Part shown: piece after piece, positions 1 through 8,716 of the stretch | Position numbering within the stretch: position 1 is the first letter of the stretch | How the letters are laid out: every line of letters begins with the position of its first letter | From: Flavobacterium dauae | GTDB taxonomy: Bacteria > Bacteroidota > Bacteroidia > Flavobacteriales > Flavobacteriaceae | Reading direction: 5' to 3' | DNA: 64,000 nt | Assembly (NCBI RefSeq): GCF_004151275.2 | Contig: NZ_CP130821.1 | Coordinates: 2,666,001 to 2,730,000, forward strand | The notes under the pieces: generated by a model | The model's input: the letters and a program-made list of their open reading frames with translations, nothing else | Told to the model about the DNA's origin: nothing | The model's database searches: none | Made by a program: the position numbers and the translations under genes

Positions 1-293
1 TCGGCGTCTTGATTAGGGTTTAATTCTACCGCTTTGGCATACCATTTTGCAGATTCTACCGTATTGAATAAATGATAGTAACTTTCTGCGAGCTGCAATG
101 CCACATAATCATCTGTTTTTTCACCGCGTACTAATTTCTTATAATGCTCAACAGCTTCAACAAATTCATATCTTTTGAATAGTTGATCCGCATGTTTTAA
201 GCGTTCTTGCGGAGTGCTGATAAAAGCAGTATTCTGAGCTTGTGCAGTGTATAAAGAGGCTACTAATAAAAGTGATAAGTATATTTTTTTCAT
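1..293 (-). CDS. TPR-containing OmpA-family-like protein, N-terminal part (runs off the window)
   Basis: Only the first 97 codons are present; the frame is open to base 1. The ATG at 293 is followed by a signal peptide (MKKIYLSLLLVASLYTAQAQ) and a helical region with alternating aromatic and alanine residues typical of TPR units (AVEHYKKLV, ALQLAESYYHL, SAKWYAKAVELNPN). The N-terminus resembles the complete 651-residue OmpA/TPR protein at 8717-10672. As there, it directly follows a porP/sprF gene on the same strand, here with a 17-base gap. By analogy I infer a periplasmic or outer-membrane-associated protein that ends in an OmpA peptidoglycan-binding domain beyond the window. That C-terminal part cannot be seen. 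Confidence 0.75.
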   Translation of the reverse strand, partial: MKKIYLSLLLVASLYTAQAQNTAFISTPQERLKHADQLFKRYEFVEAVEHYKKLVRGEKTDDYVALQLAESYYHLFNTVESAKWYAKAVELNPNQDA

Positions 294-310
294 AATATAT
301 ATTTAGCAGA

Positions 311-1237
311 TTAGAAGAAACGTGGTGAACTTGAAACTTTTTTCTTGTAGAAAATGTCAAATAAAACAATCACTTCGTGCGATCCACTTGTTGAATAATT
401 AAGGTCTGAAGTTATATGATCATATGCATATCCGATTCTTAATTTTGGACTAACTCTATAATTTACCATCGCTCCAAACGAATCTTGTAAACGGTATGTT
501 ATACCAAATTCCAGTTTTTCATCGTATAATGAATTAAGAGAAAAATCCACAGAAACCGGTGATTCAACAGCCATTTTCAACATAGTAGATGGTTTTAACT
601 TCCATTCTCTGTTTAAATCAAATACATATCCACCTGTTAAGAACATATGTGCTACATCGGTACCATAAACTCGGTTATCTTTTTCATAATAGGCATTTTG
701 CAACAAGTTAGCAACACTAAAACCTGCGTAATACTTGTTAGTAAAATAAAATGCCCCTACACCCGCATTAAATAAAGTGCTGCTGCTATCTTCGGCAAAA
801 ACGGGGTCTGTTTTATCAGGTAGTGTTCCGTTAATATCACTATAAAGGCCAATGTTCATCATACTAACGCTTCCTTTAACACCCAATGCTAAACTGTGTC
901 CTTGTCCTAAACGAATGGTATAAGAAACATCAAGATTTGCAGTATTTTCTGATACCGGACCAATATTATCATTGATAAACGATACACCAAGTCCTAAATT
1001 TTTAGCAACCGGCGTATGTAAAAATACGGTTCCGGTTTTTGGAGAGTCTTCCATCCCCACCCATTGTGCCCGGTACAAAACACCTGTTGATAAATACTCA
1101 TTAATACCAGCATATGCAGGGTTTATTATACTTTGATTATACATATACTGCGTGTACTGCGGATCTTGTTGTGCCAACCCCTTTAAACTTCCCAGGAGAA
1201 TACAAACTACCGCAACAATACTTTTATTTATTTTCAT
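311..1237 (-). CDS. PorP/SprF family type IX secretion outer-membrane protein
   Basis: This 308-residue protein has a signal peptide (about residues 1-23) followed by the family signature QDPQYTQYMYN and then INPAYAG near residues 24-44. The rest alternates polar and hydrophobic residues, as expected of an outer-membrane beta-barrel of the PorP/SprF family. Family members are linked to T9SS and typically pair with one large type B cargo protein; SprF is needed for SprB display in Flavobacterium johnsoniae. It heads an operon with the TPR/OmpA-like gene that begins 17 bases downstream. A second porP/sprF copy lies at 10685-11623. No large adhesin is visible upstream of this copy, since hflX is divergent, so its cargo is unknown. 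Confidence 0.9.
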   Translation of the reverse strand: MKINKSIVAVVCILLGSLKGLAQQDPQYTQYMYNQSIINPAYAGINEYLSTGVLYRAQWVGMEDSPKTGTVFLHTPVAKNLGLGVSFINDNIGPVSENTANLDVSYTIRLGQGHSLALGVKGSVSMMNIGLYSDINGTLPDKTDPVFAEDSSSTLFNAGVGAFYFTNKYYAGFSVANLLQNAYYEKDNRVYGTDVAHMFLTGGYVFDLNREWKLKPSTMLKMAVESPVSVDFSLNSLYDEKLEFGITYRLQDSFGAMVNYRVSPKLRIGYAYDHITSDLNYSTSGSHEVIVLFDIFYKKKVSSSPRFF

Positions 1238-1265
1238 AAGGACAAATTTATGTTTTCAATTTTTA

Positions 1266-1273
1266 CAAAGATA
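1266..1273 (-). promoter_or_regulatory. -7 promoter box for porP/sprF
   Basis: The minus strand reads TATCTTTG, matching the Bacteroidota -7 consensus TAnnTTTG, 29-36 bases before the ATG. I see no convincing -33 TTG at the usual spacing. Confidence 0.45.
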
Positions 1274-1441
1274 ATTTTAATTTTTTTTCATCATAACTAA
1301 AGTTCTATTTTCTAAAAAATTACCCTCTGTTAAGAAATTACTAAAATAACAATATTAATTTAATATAATCAAGATTTTTTTCATTTTTTAAAAAAAACAA
1401 TTCTCGTGGCAATTTACAACAATCTATTAAAAGCTATTTAA

Positions 1442-1449
1442 TAAATTTG
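1442..1449 (+). promoter_or_regulatory. -7 promoter box for hflX
   Basis: TAAATTTG matches TAnnTTTG and ends 25 bases before the hflX ATG. No clear -33 element is seen in the AT-rich upstream sequence. Confidence 0.45.
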
Positions 1450-1474
1450 CTTATACGAATTTAATCGATTTTAC

Positions 1475-2701
1475 ATGATAGAAAAAGAAGAAATAATATA
1501 CGAAAAAGCCATTTTGGTAGGAATAATCACTCAACAACAATCAGAAGAGAAATTACAAGAGTACTTAGATGAGTTAGAGTTTTTAACGCAAACCGCAGGT
1601 GGTGAAGTCATAAAAAGATTCACACAAAAAATGGACAAACCAAATCCTAAAACATTTGTAGGTACCGGAAAATTAGAAGAAATTGAACTTTATATTACAG
1701 AAAATAAAATTGACACGGTTATTTTTGACGATGAGCTTTCACCTGCCCAACAAAAAAATTTAGCCCGACAACTTGATTGCAAGGTTTTAGACCGAACCAA
1801 TTTAATTTTAGACATTTTTGCTCAACGGGCACAGACCTCGTATGCACGTACGCAAGTTGAACTGGCTCAATTTCAATATTTATTACCTAGATTAACCGGT
1901 ATGTGGACACACTTAGAACGCCAACGCGGAGGTATTGGTATGCGTGGTCCCGGGGAAACAGAAATTGAAACCGACCGCCGTATTGTACGTGACCGTATTG
2001 CTTTACTGAAAGAAAAAATACGCACCATTGATAAACAAATGGCAGTGCAACGCAGTAACCGCGGGGCAATGGTACGTGTTGCCTTAGTAGGATATACCAA
2101 TGTAGGGAAATCTACCTTAATGAATGCCCTTGGCAAAAGCGAGGCTTTTGTTGAAAATAAATTATTTGCCACATTAGACACCACCGTTCGCAAGGTAGTA
2201 ATTAAGAATCTGCCTTTTTTATTATCGGATACTGTTGGTTTTATCAGAAAATTGCCTACGCAGTTGGTTGAATCATTTAAATCTACGTTAGATGAAGTTC
2301 GAGAAGCAGATTTATTGTTACATATTGTTGACCTTTCTCATTCTGAATTTGAAGATCATATAGAATCTGTTAACCAAATCCTTAAGGATATTAAAAGCGA
2401 CAACAAACCCACCATTATGATTTTTAATAAGATTGATGCCTACAAAGCTGAAAATTTTGATGAAGAAGATTTAATGATTGAACGAACTTCAAAACACTAT
2501 TCCATTAACGAATGGAAAAAAACTTGGATGAGTAAAGTAGGTGAAAACAACAGTGTATTTATTTCTGCAACCGAGAAGAAAAATTTTGAAGAATTACGTC
2601 AGAAGGTGTACGAGGCTGTAAGAAAAATTCATATAAGCCGTTTTCCATACAATAATTTTCTATATCCGGAATACAATGAAAATAATGCAAATGAAGAATA
2701 A
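1475..2701 (+). CDS. hflX: GTPase HflX
   Basis: This 408-residue protein is a ribosome-associated GTPase that in other bacteria splits stalled or stressed 70S ribosomes. The N-terminal HflX domain (about 10-190) contains the hallmark run GGIGMRGPGETEIETDRR near 152-169. The G domain follows with the P-loop GYTNVGKST at 206-214, DTVGF at 252-256 and NKID as the G4 motif. Length is normal for the family. It is monocistronic, divergent from porP/sprF, and ends in a bidirectional hairpin shared with the convergent gene at 2735. The start has a -7 box 25 bases upstream. Confidence 0.97.
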   Translation: MIEKEEIIYEKAILVGIITQQQSEEKLQEYLDELEFLTQTAGGEVIKRFTQKMDKPNPKTFVGTGKLEEIELYITENKIDTVIFDDELSPAQQKNLARQLDCKVLDRTNLILDIFAQRAQTSYARTQVELAQFQYLLPRLTGMWTHLERQRGGIGMRGPGETEIETDRRIVRDRIALLKEKIRTIDKQMAVQRSNRGAMVRVALVGYTNVGKSTLMNALGKSEAFVENKLFATLDTTVRKVVIKNLPFLLSDTVGFIRKLPTQLVESFKSTLDEVREADLLLHIVDLSHSEFEDHIESVNQILKDIKSDNKPTIMIFNKIDAYKAENFDEEDLMIERTSKHYSINEWKKTWMSKVGENNSVFISATEKKNFEELRQKVYEAVRKIHISRFPYNNFLYPEYNENNANEE

Positions 2702-2729
2702 AAAAGAGGAACTAAAGTTCCTCTTTTTT
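2701..2729. terminator. Bidirectional rho-independent terminator between hflX and the 2735 gene
   Basis: The arms aaaaagaggaac and gttcctctttttt form a 12-bp stem with a TAAA loop. A- and T-runs on either side allow termination in both directions between two convergent genes. Confidence 0.9.
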
Positions 2730-2734
2730 ATATT

Positions 2735-3160
2735 TTACTTTTTAGCTTTAAGCCTTGTTTTCAATGTTTCCCATATAAGAGTTTCATCATATTTCTTCAA
2801 AAGCTCATTTCGAATTTCCTGAATGGCATTATTTCTCTCTCTAAGAGATTTTTCAAAATTAACCATATCCTTATAGGCTTGTAATGCTTCGGTTGCAGAA
2901 CCAAATTCAGTTTTAGAAAAATTCTTATTTAACCAACGTTCTTTATCCTTGCTTTTTTGAAATTTATTCCTTTGTTTATAATCATTAAACTTAGAATTAA
3001 AATTCTTATTGGCAAGTTCATAATTGCGTCCGTCTTCAGAATTACCTGCTTTCAAGTATTCTTGTTCATATTTTAAAAATAATTCATCTGTTTCTATAGC
3101 ATTTTGAGCATATATATTTGCAGAAGCTATTAAAATAATTATATATATAAGCTTTTTCAT
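2735..3160 (-). CDS. Secreted or periplasmic hypothetical protein, 141 aa
   Basis: I do not recognise the family. There is a signal peptide (MKKLIYIIILIASANIYAQ). The mature part is short, lysine- and glutamate-rich and predicted mostly helical, with possible coiled-coil character (NKNFNSKFNDYKQRNKF, RERNNAIQEIRNELLKKYDE). It starts 17 bases after the T9SS type B protein at 3178-5097 on the same strand, so the two are probably cotranscribed. The bidirectional terminator lies right after its stop. It has no T9SS sorting domain and no lipobox, so a periplasmic location is likeliest. Confidence 0.7.
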   Translation of the reverse strand: MKKLIYIIILIASANIYAQNAIETDELFLKYEQEYLKAGNSEDGRNYELANKNFNSKFNDYKQRNKFQKSKDKERWLNKNFSKTEFGSATEALQAYKDMVNFEKSLRERNNAIQEIRNELLKKYDETLIWETLKTRLKAKK

Positions 3161-3177
3161 CGTTTTGTAAGTTTAGA

Positions 3178-5097
3178 TTATTTTACTTCGTACATTAACT
3201 GAATCCAATCTTGATATTCGTTATTTTTAGTTTTAACATACAAGAAATAGGTTCCGCTTGGTAATTGTTTTCCGCTTGAGTCTTGACCCGCCCATTCTCT
3301 TTTATATCCTTTTCCTGCTTCATATACTAATTTCCCATATCGGTTATAAACTTTAAGCTCGTAAACATTATTATATGTTAAGTCTAAATAATCATTTTCG
3401 CCATCGGCATTTGGAGATATTCCTTTTGGATAGCTACAATTTTCAACCATAAGTAAATAGGTCTTCACATCTTCACATCCGTATTTATTTGTTTTCTTGA
3501 CGTAAACTCTATAATAACCATGCTTATTAATCACCTGATTTGCTTTTATCTCAGGTATTGTTTCTACAACATATTTTGCATCTTCATCTAAACGTTCCAT
3601 TTTATAATAGAATTCATCGTTGGTTAAAACCGGTAACGTATATTCCTCACATATATAAACATCTGTTTTAGGCATTACTTCAACAGGAGCCTTTATAATC
3701 ATTACTTCTATAATTTCAAAGCATTCTGCTATATCCAAGTACTCAATTCTTACATATAATGGATTTTCTATCTCTTTAATTGGATATTCCCTTACATCTT
3801 TTATCTCGTTCACTCTATTCAAAGCATCATCTTCCGTCTCATAATAATGAAAACGCAATTTTTTTATTTCCTCTTCAGAAGCTGATTGTCTGTCTTTTAT
3901 TTCTTGCGTTATAAGATTTAAATCATACGTATTTTGATTCTTGTCACACACTATTGGTTGTATATCATCTACCTGATCTATTTCTATAGCTTGTTTTATT
4001 CTTATCTTATATGTTTCAACATACTCAGCTCCTGGATCTCCTGGTGTGCCCTCATCTATTGTTGTATTTACAACCAAAGAGGCCGTAACTTCTTTCACTT
4101 CATCTATTATATCTAAATATAATGAACCTTCACATAAATCCGTTTCTGTATAAGTACCACTATCTCCGGTAACAGTCCACTCTGTTTTGTACATACATTC
4201 ACCAGCAGGTCCAAAACGCCAAGATTCTTTTGTTGCATTAAAAATAGCATAATTTCTACCCGGCGCTGAATAAGCATTTGTATCATCAGCATTTACTATA
4301 CCTACTACCGTACGAGCTTCCTCTGGTTGAGTTGCAGGACAATCATCGTGCTGAAATATATTTATGTCGATAACATTTGTTAATTCATGCAATACAATTT
4401 GATGGCTTTGAAATGGCACAGGAGGTGCACATAGCCCACTAAGCCCCGCAGCAGGCAATCCTTCAAAGCTAATTACAAATTTTCTACAAGGCGCTTCACC
4501 ATAAACCTGATAATTTATACTCCCGTTGGGATAAGTATTTTTATCCCAATGAGTATGCTGATAGGTACCAAAAATAGCATTTAAAAATTGATTATTTACA
4601 ACACTTCCAGGTATAGGTCCACTAAAAACTTCGTCTATAAATGAAGTACGAACCCAAGGAGAACATTCTGTTTCTGTATCAGTTGTAAAAATCACTGCAC
4701 CATTACTCCAAACGTTAATATACTCATATGTTTGATTGAAAAAAGAAAATTTAAACGGCAACTTTATAGGACAATCCGTTCTTCCATCATCCCACGAAGC
4801 ACCAGGGTTAATTTCTGTACCTCCGGTAAGTGGAAAAGAATTAGCATCAAAGTCTATAGGTTCTACCTCATAAACATCGGTTCTACGAAGATATTGTGTT
4901 TGGAAATTTGGCACCACATTAACAGGTATGCCTTCACACACAATATACAAATCCGGATCATTTTGATCTCTCACAAATTCTGTATCAACACCTATCTCGC
5001 TAATATTGATATCAAAGCATTCGTAATCAGGTGCTATTTTCTGTGCATATACACTCATATTTGCGAAGAGCAAAAAGAAAAGTATTTTTTTAAGCAT
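3178..5097 (-). CDS. T9SS type B cargo protein (gliding-motility-associated C-terminal domain)
   Basis: This 639-residue protein has a signal peptide (1-18). Its last ~90 residues form a type B sorting domain with the signature ISPNADGENDYLDL, then a YNRYGKLVYE segment, and a WAGQDSSGKQLPSGTYFLYV segment. This domain marks proteins exported by the type IX secretion system and usually tethered to or released from the surface. The N-terminal half has a beta-rich region containing ITGGTEINPGASWDDG-like and WSNGAVIF motifs that are common in flavobacterial type B proteins of unknown ligand. The middle holds Ig-like repeats. It probably forms an operon with the 141-residue gene 17 bases downstream. 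The ligand is unknown. Confidence 0.88.
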   Translation of the reverse strand: MLKKILFFLLFANMSVYAQKIAPDYECFDINISEIGVDTEFVRDQNDPDLYIVCEGIPVNVVPNFQTQYLRRTDVYEVEPIDFDANSFPLTGGTEINPGASWDDGRTDCPIKLPFKFSFFNQTYEYINVWSNGAVIFTTDTETECSPWVRTSFIDEVFSGPIPGSVVNNQFLNAIFGTYQHTHWDKNTYPNGSINYQVYGEAPCRKFVISFEGLPAAGLSGLCAPPVPFQSHQIVLHELTNVIDINIFQHDDCPATQPEEARTVVGIVNADDTNAYSAPGRNYAIFNATKESWRFGPAGECMYKTEWTVTGDSGTYTETDLCEGSLYLDIIDEVKEVTASLVVNTTIDEGTPGDPGAEYVETYKIRIKQAIEIDQVDDIQPIVCDKNQNTYDLNLITQEIKDRQSASEEEIKKLRFHYYETEDDALNRVNEIKDVREYPIKEIENPLYVRIEYLDIAECFEIIEVMIIKAPVEVMPKTDVYICEEYTLPVLTNDEFYYKMERLDEDAKYVVETIPEIKANQVINKHGYYRVYVKKTNKYGCEDVKTYLLMVENCSYPKGISPNADGENDYLDLTYNNVYELKVYNRYGKLVYEAGKGYKREWAGQDSSGKQLPSGTYFLYVKTKNNEYQDWIQLMYEVK

Positions 5098-5157
5098 AAT
5101 TAATTAAATTAATAATAATTTGTTAAACTTAAAACAAAAAAATAAAACAACCAAATT

Positions 5158-6003
5158 TTAAAACAAATAATTTAACCCAACGCCTAAAGTATGGCGTGTT
5201 TGAAAGCCTTTATAGGCGTTGTCATCATACAATGCCTGGAATGTTAAATTTGTTGAAATGTACTTGTTTACCTTTAAAACAGCGTTTAATTGATAATCAA
5301 TATCTACGTTTTTAGGATCTTCTAAGTAGTTGCTATAAAGATTTAAAATATTTTCAATGGTAAAGTTTTCCATTATTTGTACTTTGTAATACGCATTTAT
5401 CGCTGCACCTAATTCAAAACGTACATCTTTACCTTGTTCTACACCAAACGATTCGCCGAAGTCTGTAAAATGTTTGTGCACAAAAATAAAACGCGAAGTT
5501 GCCGGTGCAATGTTTACTTTTAAGTTATCGTTTTTTTTCCAAAGCATACCCAAACCGGTTTGCCAATAAGCCGGTGACATAAAATGTGAAATCTTTTGGT
5601 CTAAGCTATCGGGATTTAAGCCGGTATCAAATTGTGTTTTAAAATTGGTAAAAGCAGAGTAGTACCATTCGCCTTTTGCTTTTTTTCCTAAAATGGAATT
5701 AATTTCTAAACGATCATCGGTTTTTTTCTGATCTTCGCCTTTAATTTTATTGATACCGTATGAAGCAATCAACTTATTATCCCAAACCCAATCGCCTTTT
5801 TTATAGTTAATGTCATAATTTAACGCTCCGTTTATTGCCAGGTTGTTAGATCCGCCTGCCTGCCACTGCGAAAAACTTGACTGGCTTCCTAAAACAGCAA
5901 TATTTCCTTTCATAACCCAGGTGCTGTCTGTTTTTACCTCAGTATCCTGAGCGTAGAAAAACTGCGTGGATAAAACCGCACATAAAAGTAAAATCTTTTT
6001 CAT
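5158..6003 (-). CDS. DUF3078 family protein, probable outer-membrane beta-barrel
   Basis: This 281-residue protein has a signal peptide (MKKILLLCAVLSTQFFYAQ). Its body is rich in alternating beta strands and aromatic residues (SSFSQWQAGGSNNLAINGALNY, ending in LGVGLNYLF), which fits a small outer-membrane barrel. The motif SQWQAGG and the C-terminal aromatic residue are typical of DUF3078 proteins. It is the last gene of the sufS-sufE-DUF59-DUF2480-DUF3078 run, 21 bases after DUF2480. This is a conserved flavobacterial arrangement, but no iron-sulfur role is demonstrated by the sequence. Confidence 0.85.
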   Translation of the reverse strand: MKKILLLCAVLSTQFFYAQDTEVKTDSTWVMKGNIAVLGSQSSFSQWQAGGSNNLAINGALNYDINYKKGDWVWDNKLIASYGINKIKGEDQKKTDDRLEINSILGKKAKGEWYYSAFTNFKTQFDTGLNPDSLDQKISHFMSPAYWQTGLGMLWKKNDNLKVNIAPATSRFIFVHKHFTDFGESFGVEQGKDVRFELGAAINAYYKVQIMENFTIENILNLYSNYLEDPKNVDIDYQLNAVLKVNKYISTNLTFQALYDDNAYKGFQTRHTLGVGLNYLF

Positions 6004-6024
6004 AGTCTATTTTTTATTTCTTTT

Positions 6025-6534
6025 CTATTTTTTTTGTTTGAAAATGGGAACTGCCGAACACGCTTCGCCAAACATTATCGATCGTGCATAGTTCATCATT
6101 TTTTGGGTTGCCATTACATAAGCTTCTTCCGGAATTGGTTTTTTAGAACATCCTTTTATGATTACAGGTTGGTTTTGATAATCCGAAAAATTTAATGTAT
6201 CTATTAACTGTTGATAATAAGCTACAATTAAATTGTGTGCAGACCCCTGAACAATTGTTTTTGCAAATGGCTGCACGTATGATGTTACCAACATAAACGC
6301 CCACGATGGCAAAATAGCATCGGTTAAACAGCTTATTGCTACTAATTTATTTTGATAAATTGAAAAATCAAAATTTTTCAACGAATTTCTAAAATCTTTT
6401 TCTTTTAGAATAAAACCCTCAAACAACCATTGCGAAATATCTAAAACAACTAATTCTTCGGCAGGATAATAATCTTCTAAATCAAAAATCACCAAACTGC
6501 TTTGTGCTACTTTATTTACAATTTCTTCTTCCAT
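6025..6534 (-). CDS. DUF2480 family protein
   Basis: This 169-residue cytoplasmic protein has no signal peptide. It contains the family-like segments VIFDLEDYYP near the N-terminus, FILKEKDFR, and a conserved middle with AISCLTDAILPSWAFM. The C-terminus has VIIKGCSKKPIPEEAYV. DUF2480 has no known activity. It regularly sits downstream of the suf genes in flavobacteria, as it does here, one base after the DUF59 gene stop. An accessory role in iron-sulfur assembly is an inference from that linkage. The paired cysteines C64 and around C130 could bind metal, but this is speculative. Confidence 0.85.
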   Translation of the reverse strand: MEEEIVNKVAQSSLVIFDLEDYYPAEELVVLDISQWLFEGFILKEKDFRNSLKNFDFSIYQNKLVAISCLTDAILPSWAFMLVTSYVQPFAKTIVQGSAHNLIVAYYQQLIDTLNFSDYQNQPVIIKGCSKKPIPEEAYVMATQKMMNYARSIMFGEACSAVPIFKQKK

Positions 6535-6535
6535 C

Positions 6536-6859
6536 TTAAAGCATTCCCAATTCTAATTTAGCTTCTTCGCTCATCATATCTTTATCCCAAGGTGGATCAA
6601 AAGTCAATTCAATTTCAACATCATTTACCATATTTATCGAACTCACTTTTTCTTTTACTTCCATTGGCAATGTTTCTGCCACAGGACAATTGGGCGATGT
6701 AAGTGTCATTAAAATTTTTACATCGCGGTTTTCATTTACAAAAACGTCGTAAATCAATCCCAGTTCGTAAATATCTACCGGTATTTCCGGGTCAAAAATC
6801 GTTTTTAGAACTTTAACGATATTTTCTCCTAAATCGTTCATATCTATTTGTTCTTCCAT
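6536..6859 (-). CDS. DUF59 / MIP18-family iron-sulfur assembly protein (SufT-like)
   Basis: I place the start at 6859 (MEEQIDMNDLG), giving 107 residues. A longer frame from 6889 would overlap sufE by 26 bases, whereas 6859 leaves a 4-base gap. The protein has the DUF59 core: DPEIPVDIYELGLIYDV, then LTSPNCPVAETLP with the conserved cysteine, and ELTFDPPWDKDMMS near the end. Members act late in Fe-S cluster maturation or transfer. It sits between sufE and DUF2480 in a tightly packed operon, which supports that role. Confidence 0.92.
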   Translation of the reverse strand: MEEQIDMNDLGENIVKVLKTIFDPEIPVDIYELGLIYDVFVNENRDVKILMTLTSPNCPVAETLPMEVKEKVSSINMVNDVEIELTFDPPWDKDMMSEEAKLELGML

Positions 6860-6863
6860 ATCA

Positions 6864-7280
6864 TTAGTTGGCTTGAAGGGCGATTGCATATAATTTTATT
6901 TGTTTTAACATTGATACCAATCCGTTGGCACGCGTGGGCGACAAATGTTCTTTTAGTCCGATTTCATCAATGAATGATGTATCGGCATTCATAACATCGA
7001 CCGCCTTTTGGTCTGAAAATGTTCTTATTAAAATAGCAATGATTCCTTTGGTGAGAATGGCATCGCTATCGGCAGTAAAAACAATTTTATCGGCGTTTTT
7101 TTCGGCGTGTAACCACACTTTAGACTGACATCCGCGAATTAAATTTTCTTCTACTTTGTATTGATCTTCTATTAAAGGAAGTGATTTTCCCAGTTCAATG
7201 ATGTATTCGTAACGCTGCATCCAATCATCGAACAGTGCAAATTCATCTACTATTTCTTCCTGTATTTCTTTAATTGTCAT
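6864..7280 (-). CDS. sufE: SufE, sulfur acceptor for SufS
   Basis: This 138-residue protein matches SufE in length and pattern. The active cysteine is C51 in LIRGCQSKVWL, which takes the persulfide from SufS and passes it to the SufBCD scaffold. The C-terminal part contains the usual GLKEHLSPTRANGL segment. It follows sufS after 80 bases that contain a TTTAAGG repeat tract, and precedes the DUF59 gene by 4 bases. It is cytoplasmic. Confidence 0.96.
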   Translation of the reverse strand: MTIKEIQEEIVDEFALFDDWMQRYEYIIELGKSLPLIEDQYKVEENLIRGCQSKVWLHAEKNADKIVFTADSDAILTKGIIAILIRTFSDQKAVDVMNADTSFIDEIGLKEHLSPTRANGLVSMLKQIKLYAIALQAN

Positions 7281-7360
7281 TTGTTCTTGTTTAACGTTTT
7301 TTTTTGTTTAAGGTTTAAGGTTTTTGAGACTTTTGACATTTGACGTTAAGACTTTCTATG

Positions 7361-8578
7361 CTATTGTAACATCATCTGGGCTTTTTTCAACGCTTCAATC
7401 ATTGCATCGATTTCTTCTTTGCTGTTGTAAAATGCGAACGATGCACGAATGGTTCCCGGAATATCGAAATAATTCATAATGGGTTGTGCACAGTGATGAC
7501 CTGTACGAACCGCAATGCCCAGTTTATCGATAATCGCACCTACATCGTACGGATGAATTCCTTTAAAATTAAACGAAATTACCGATGCTTTTTCTGCGGT
7601 TGTTCCGTAAAATTCAATTCCGTTTAACTTACTTAACTGTTCTGTTCCGTATGTCAGTAATTCTTGTTCGTAAGCTGCAATGTTATCAAAACCAATTTCG
7701 TTTAAATAATCAATTGCAACGCCTAATACAATACCGCCGGCAATGTTTGGTGTACCAGCTTCAAACTTATGCGGCAAACAGGCATAAGTAGTTTTTTCAA
7801 ACGTAACTTCCTTGATCATTTCTCCTCCACCTTGATACGGAGGTAGTTTATTTAACCACGCTTCTTTACCATAAAGAACCCCGGTACCTGTTGGCCCACA
7901 AATTTTATGACCAGAGAAAACGTAGAAATCACAATCTAAATCCTGAACATCGGGTTTTAGGTGTGGTGTTGCCTGAGCTCCGTCAATTAAAACGGCCGCA
8001 CCAACTTGATGTGCTTTTTCAACAATGAATTTTACCGGATTTACTACACCCAACGCGTTAGATATATGATTAACGGCAACTATTTTAGTATTTTCTGTCA
8101 ACAGGTTTTGATACGCTTCCATATCCAAAGATCCATCTTTCAACATTGGAATTACTTTTAAAACCGCACCCGAATACTCGCAAGCAAACTGCCAAGGCAC
8201 AATATTAGAATGATGTTCTAAATATGACACAATAATTTCATCGCCGGGTTTTAAAATTTGACCAAATCCGTTTGCTACCAGATTGATTCCAAAAGTGGTT
8301 CCGGCGGTAAACAACACCTCGAAACTGTTTTTTGCATTGATATGCTTTTGTATTTTTATGCGTGCTTCTTCGTAGGCATCGGTTGCAACTTGACTTAAAT
8401 GATGCACCCCACGGTGAATGTTTGCATTGATTTCGTTATAGTATTTTACCTCGGCATCGATCACTTTTTTAGGTTTTTGCGAGGTGGCTGCATTGTCAAA
8501 ATACACCAAAGGCTTTCCGTTAACCTGTTGGCTAAGTATAGGAAAATCTTTACGTATTTTAGTTATATCGAACTTCAT
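7361..8578 (-). CDS. sufS: Cysteine desulfurase SufS
   Basis: This 405-residue class II cysteine desulfurase is PLP-dependent. The Schiff-base lysine is K225 in FSGHKICGPTG and the catalytic cysteine is C363 in RTGHHCAQP. The HHSNIVPWQ segment (122-130) and the FDNAATSQKP N-terminal motif are typical. It supplies sulfur to SufE. In flavobacteria sufS usually follows sufD directly, but here sufD lies 33 kb away at 41974, and this gene has its own -7 box instead. Confidence 0.97.
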   Translation of the reverse strand: MKFDITKIRKDFPILSQQVNGKPLVYFDNAATSQKPKKVIDAEVKYYNEINANIHRGVHHLSQVATDAYEEARIKIQKHINAKNSFEVLFTAGTTFGINLVANGFGQILKPGDEIIVSYLEHHSNIVPWQFACEYSGAVLKVIPMLKDGSLDMEAYQNLLTENTKIVAVNHISNALGVVNPVKFIVEKAHQVGAAVLIDGAQATPHLKPDVQDLDCDFYVFSGHKICGPTGTGVLYGKEAWLNKLPPYQGGGEMIKEVTFEKTTYACLPHKFEAGTPNIAGGIVLGVAIDYLNEIGFDNIAAYEQELLTYGTEQLSKLNGIEFYGTTAEKASVISFNFKGIHPYDVGAIIDKLGIAVRTGHHCAQPIMNYFDIPGTIRASFAFYNSKEEIDAMIEALKKAQMMLQ

Positions 8579-8601
8579 AGGAATTTCAAAAAAAATTTAT
8601 A

Positions 8602-8609
8602 CAAAGGTA
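8602..8609 (-). promoter_or_regulatory. -7 promoter box for the sufS block
   Basis: The minus strand reads TACCTTTG (TAnnTTTG), 24-31 bases before the sufS ATG. It would let the split downstream half of the suf operon be transcribed on its own. No good -33 element was found. Confidence 0.45.
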
Positions 8610-8665
8610 CAACTATTAAATTATTTGACCGGTATTTTGGTTTTTGAATTTAGAATGATTGTAAA

Positions 8666-8700
8666 TAAAAAGAGCCGTACAAAACTGTACAGCTCTTTTA
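8666..8700 (-). terminator. Terminator of the adhesin-porP-ompA operon
   Basis: The hairpin aaaagagc...gtac / gtac...gctctttt follows the OmpA-family stop at 8717 when read on the minus strand and runs into a T-run. It separates the adhesin operon from sufS. Confidence 0.85.
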
Positions 8701-8716
8701 TATTTAACCAAAAACA

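Noticed and set aside
4732..5103. 123-codon plus-strand frame opposite the start of the type B gene
   Set aside because: It is antisense to a well-supported signal peptide and N-terminal domain, with no motif of its own.
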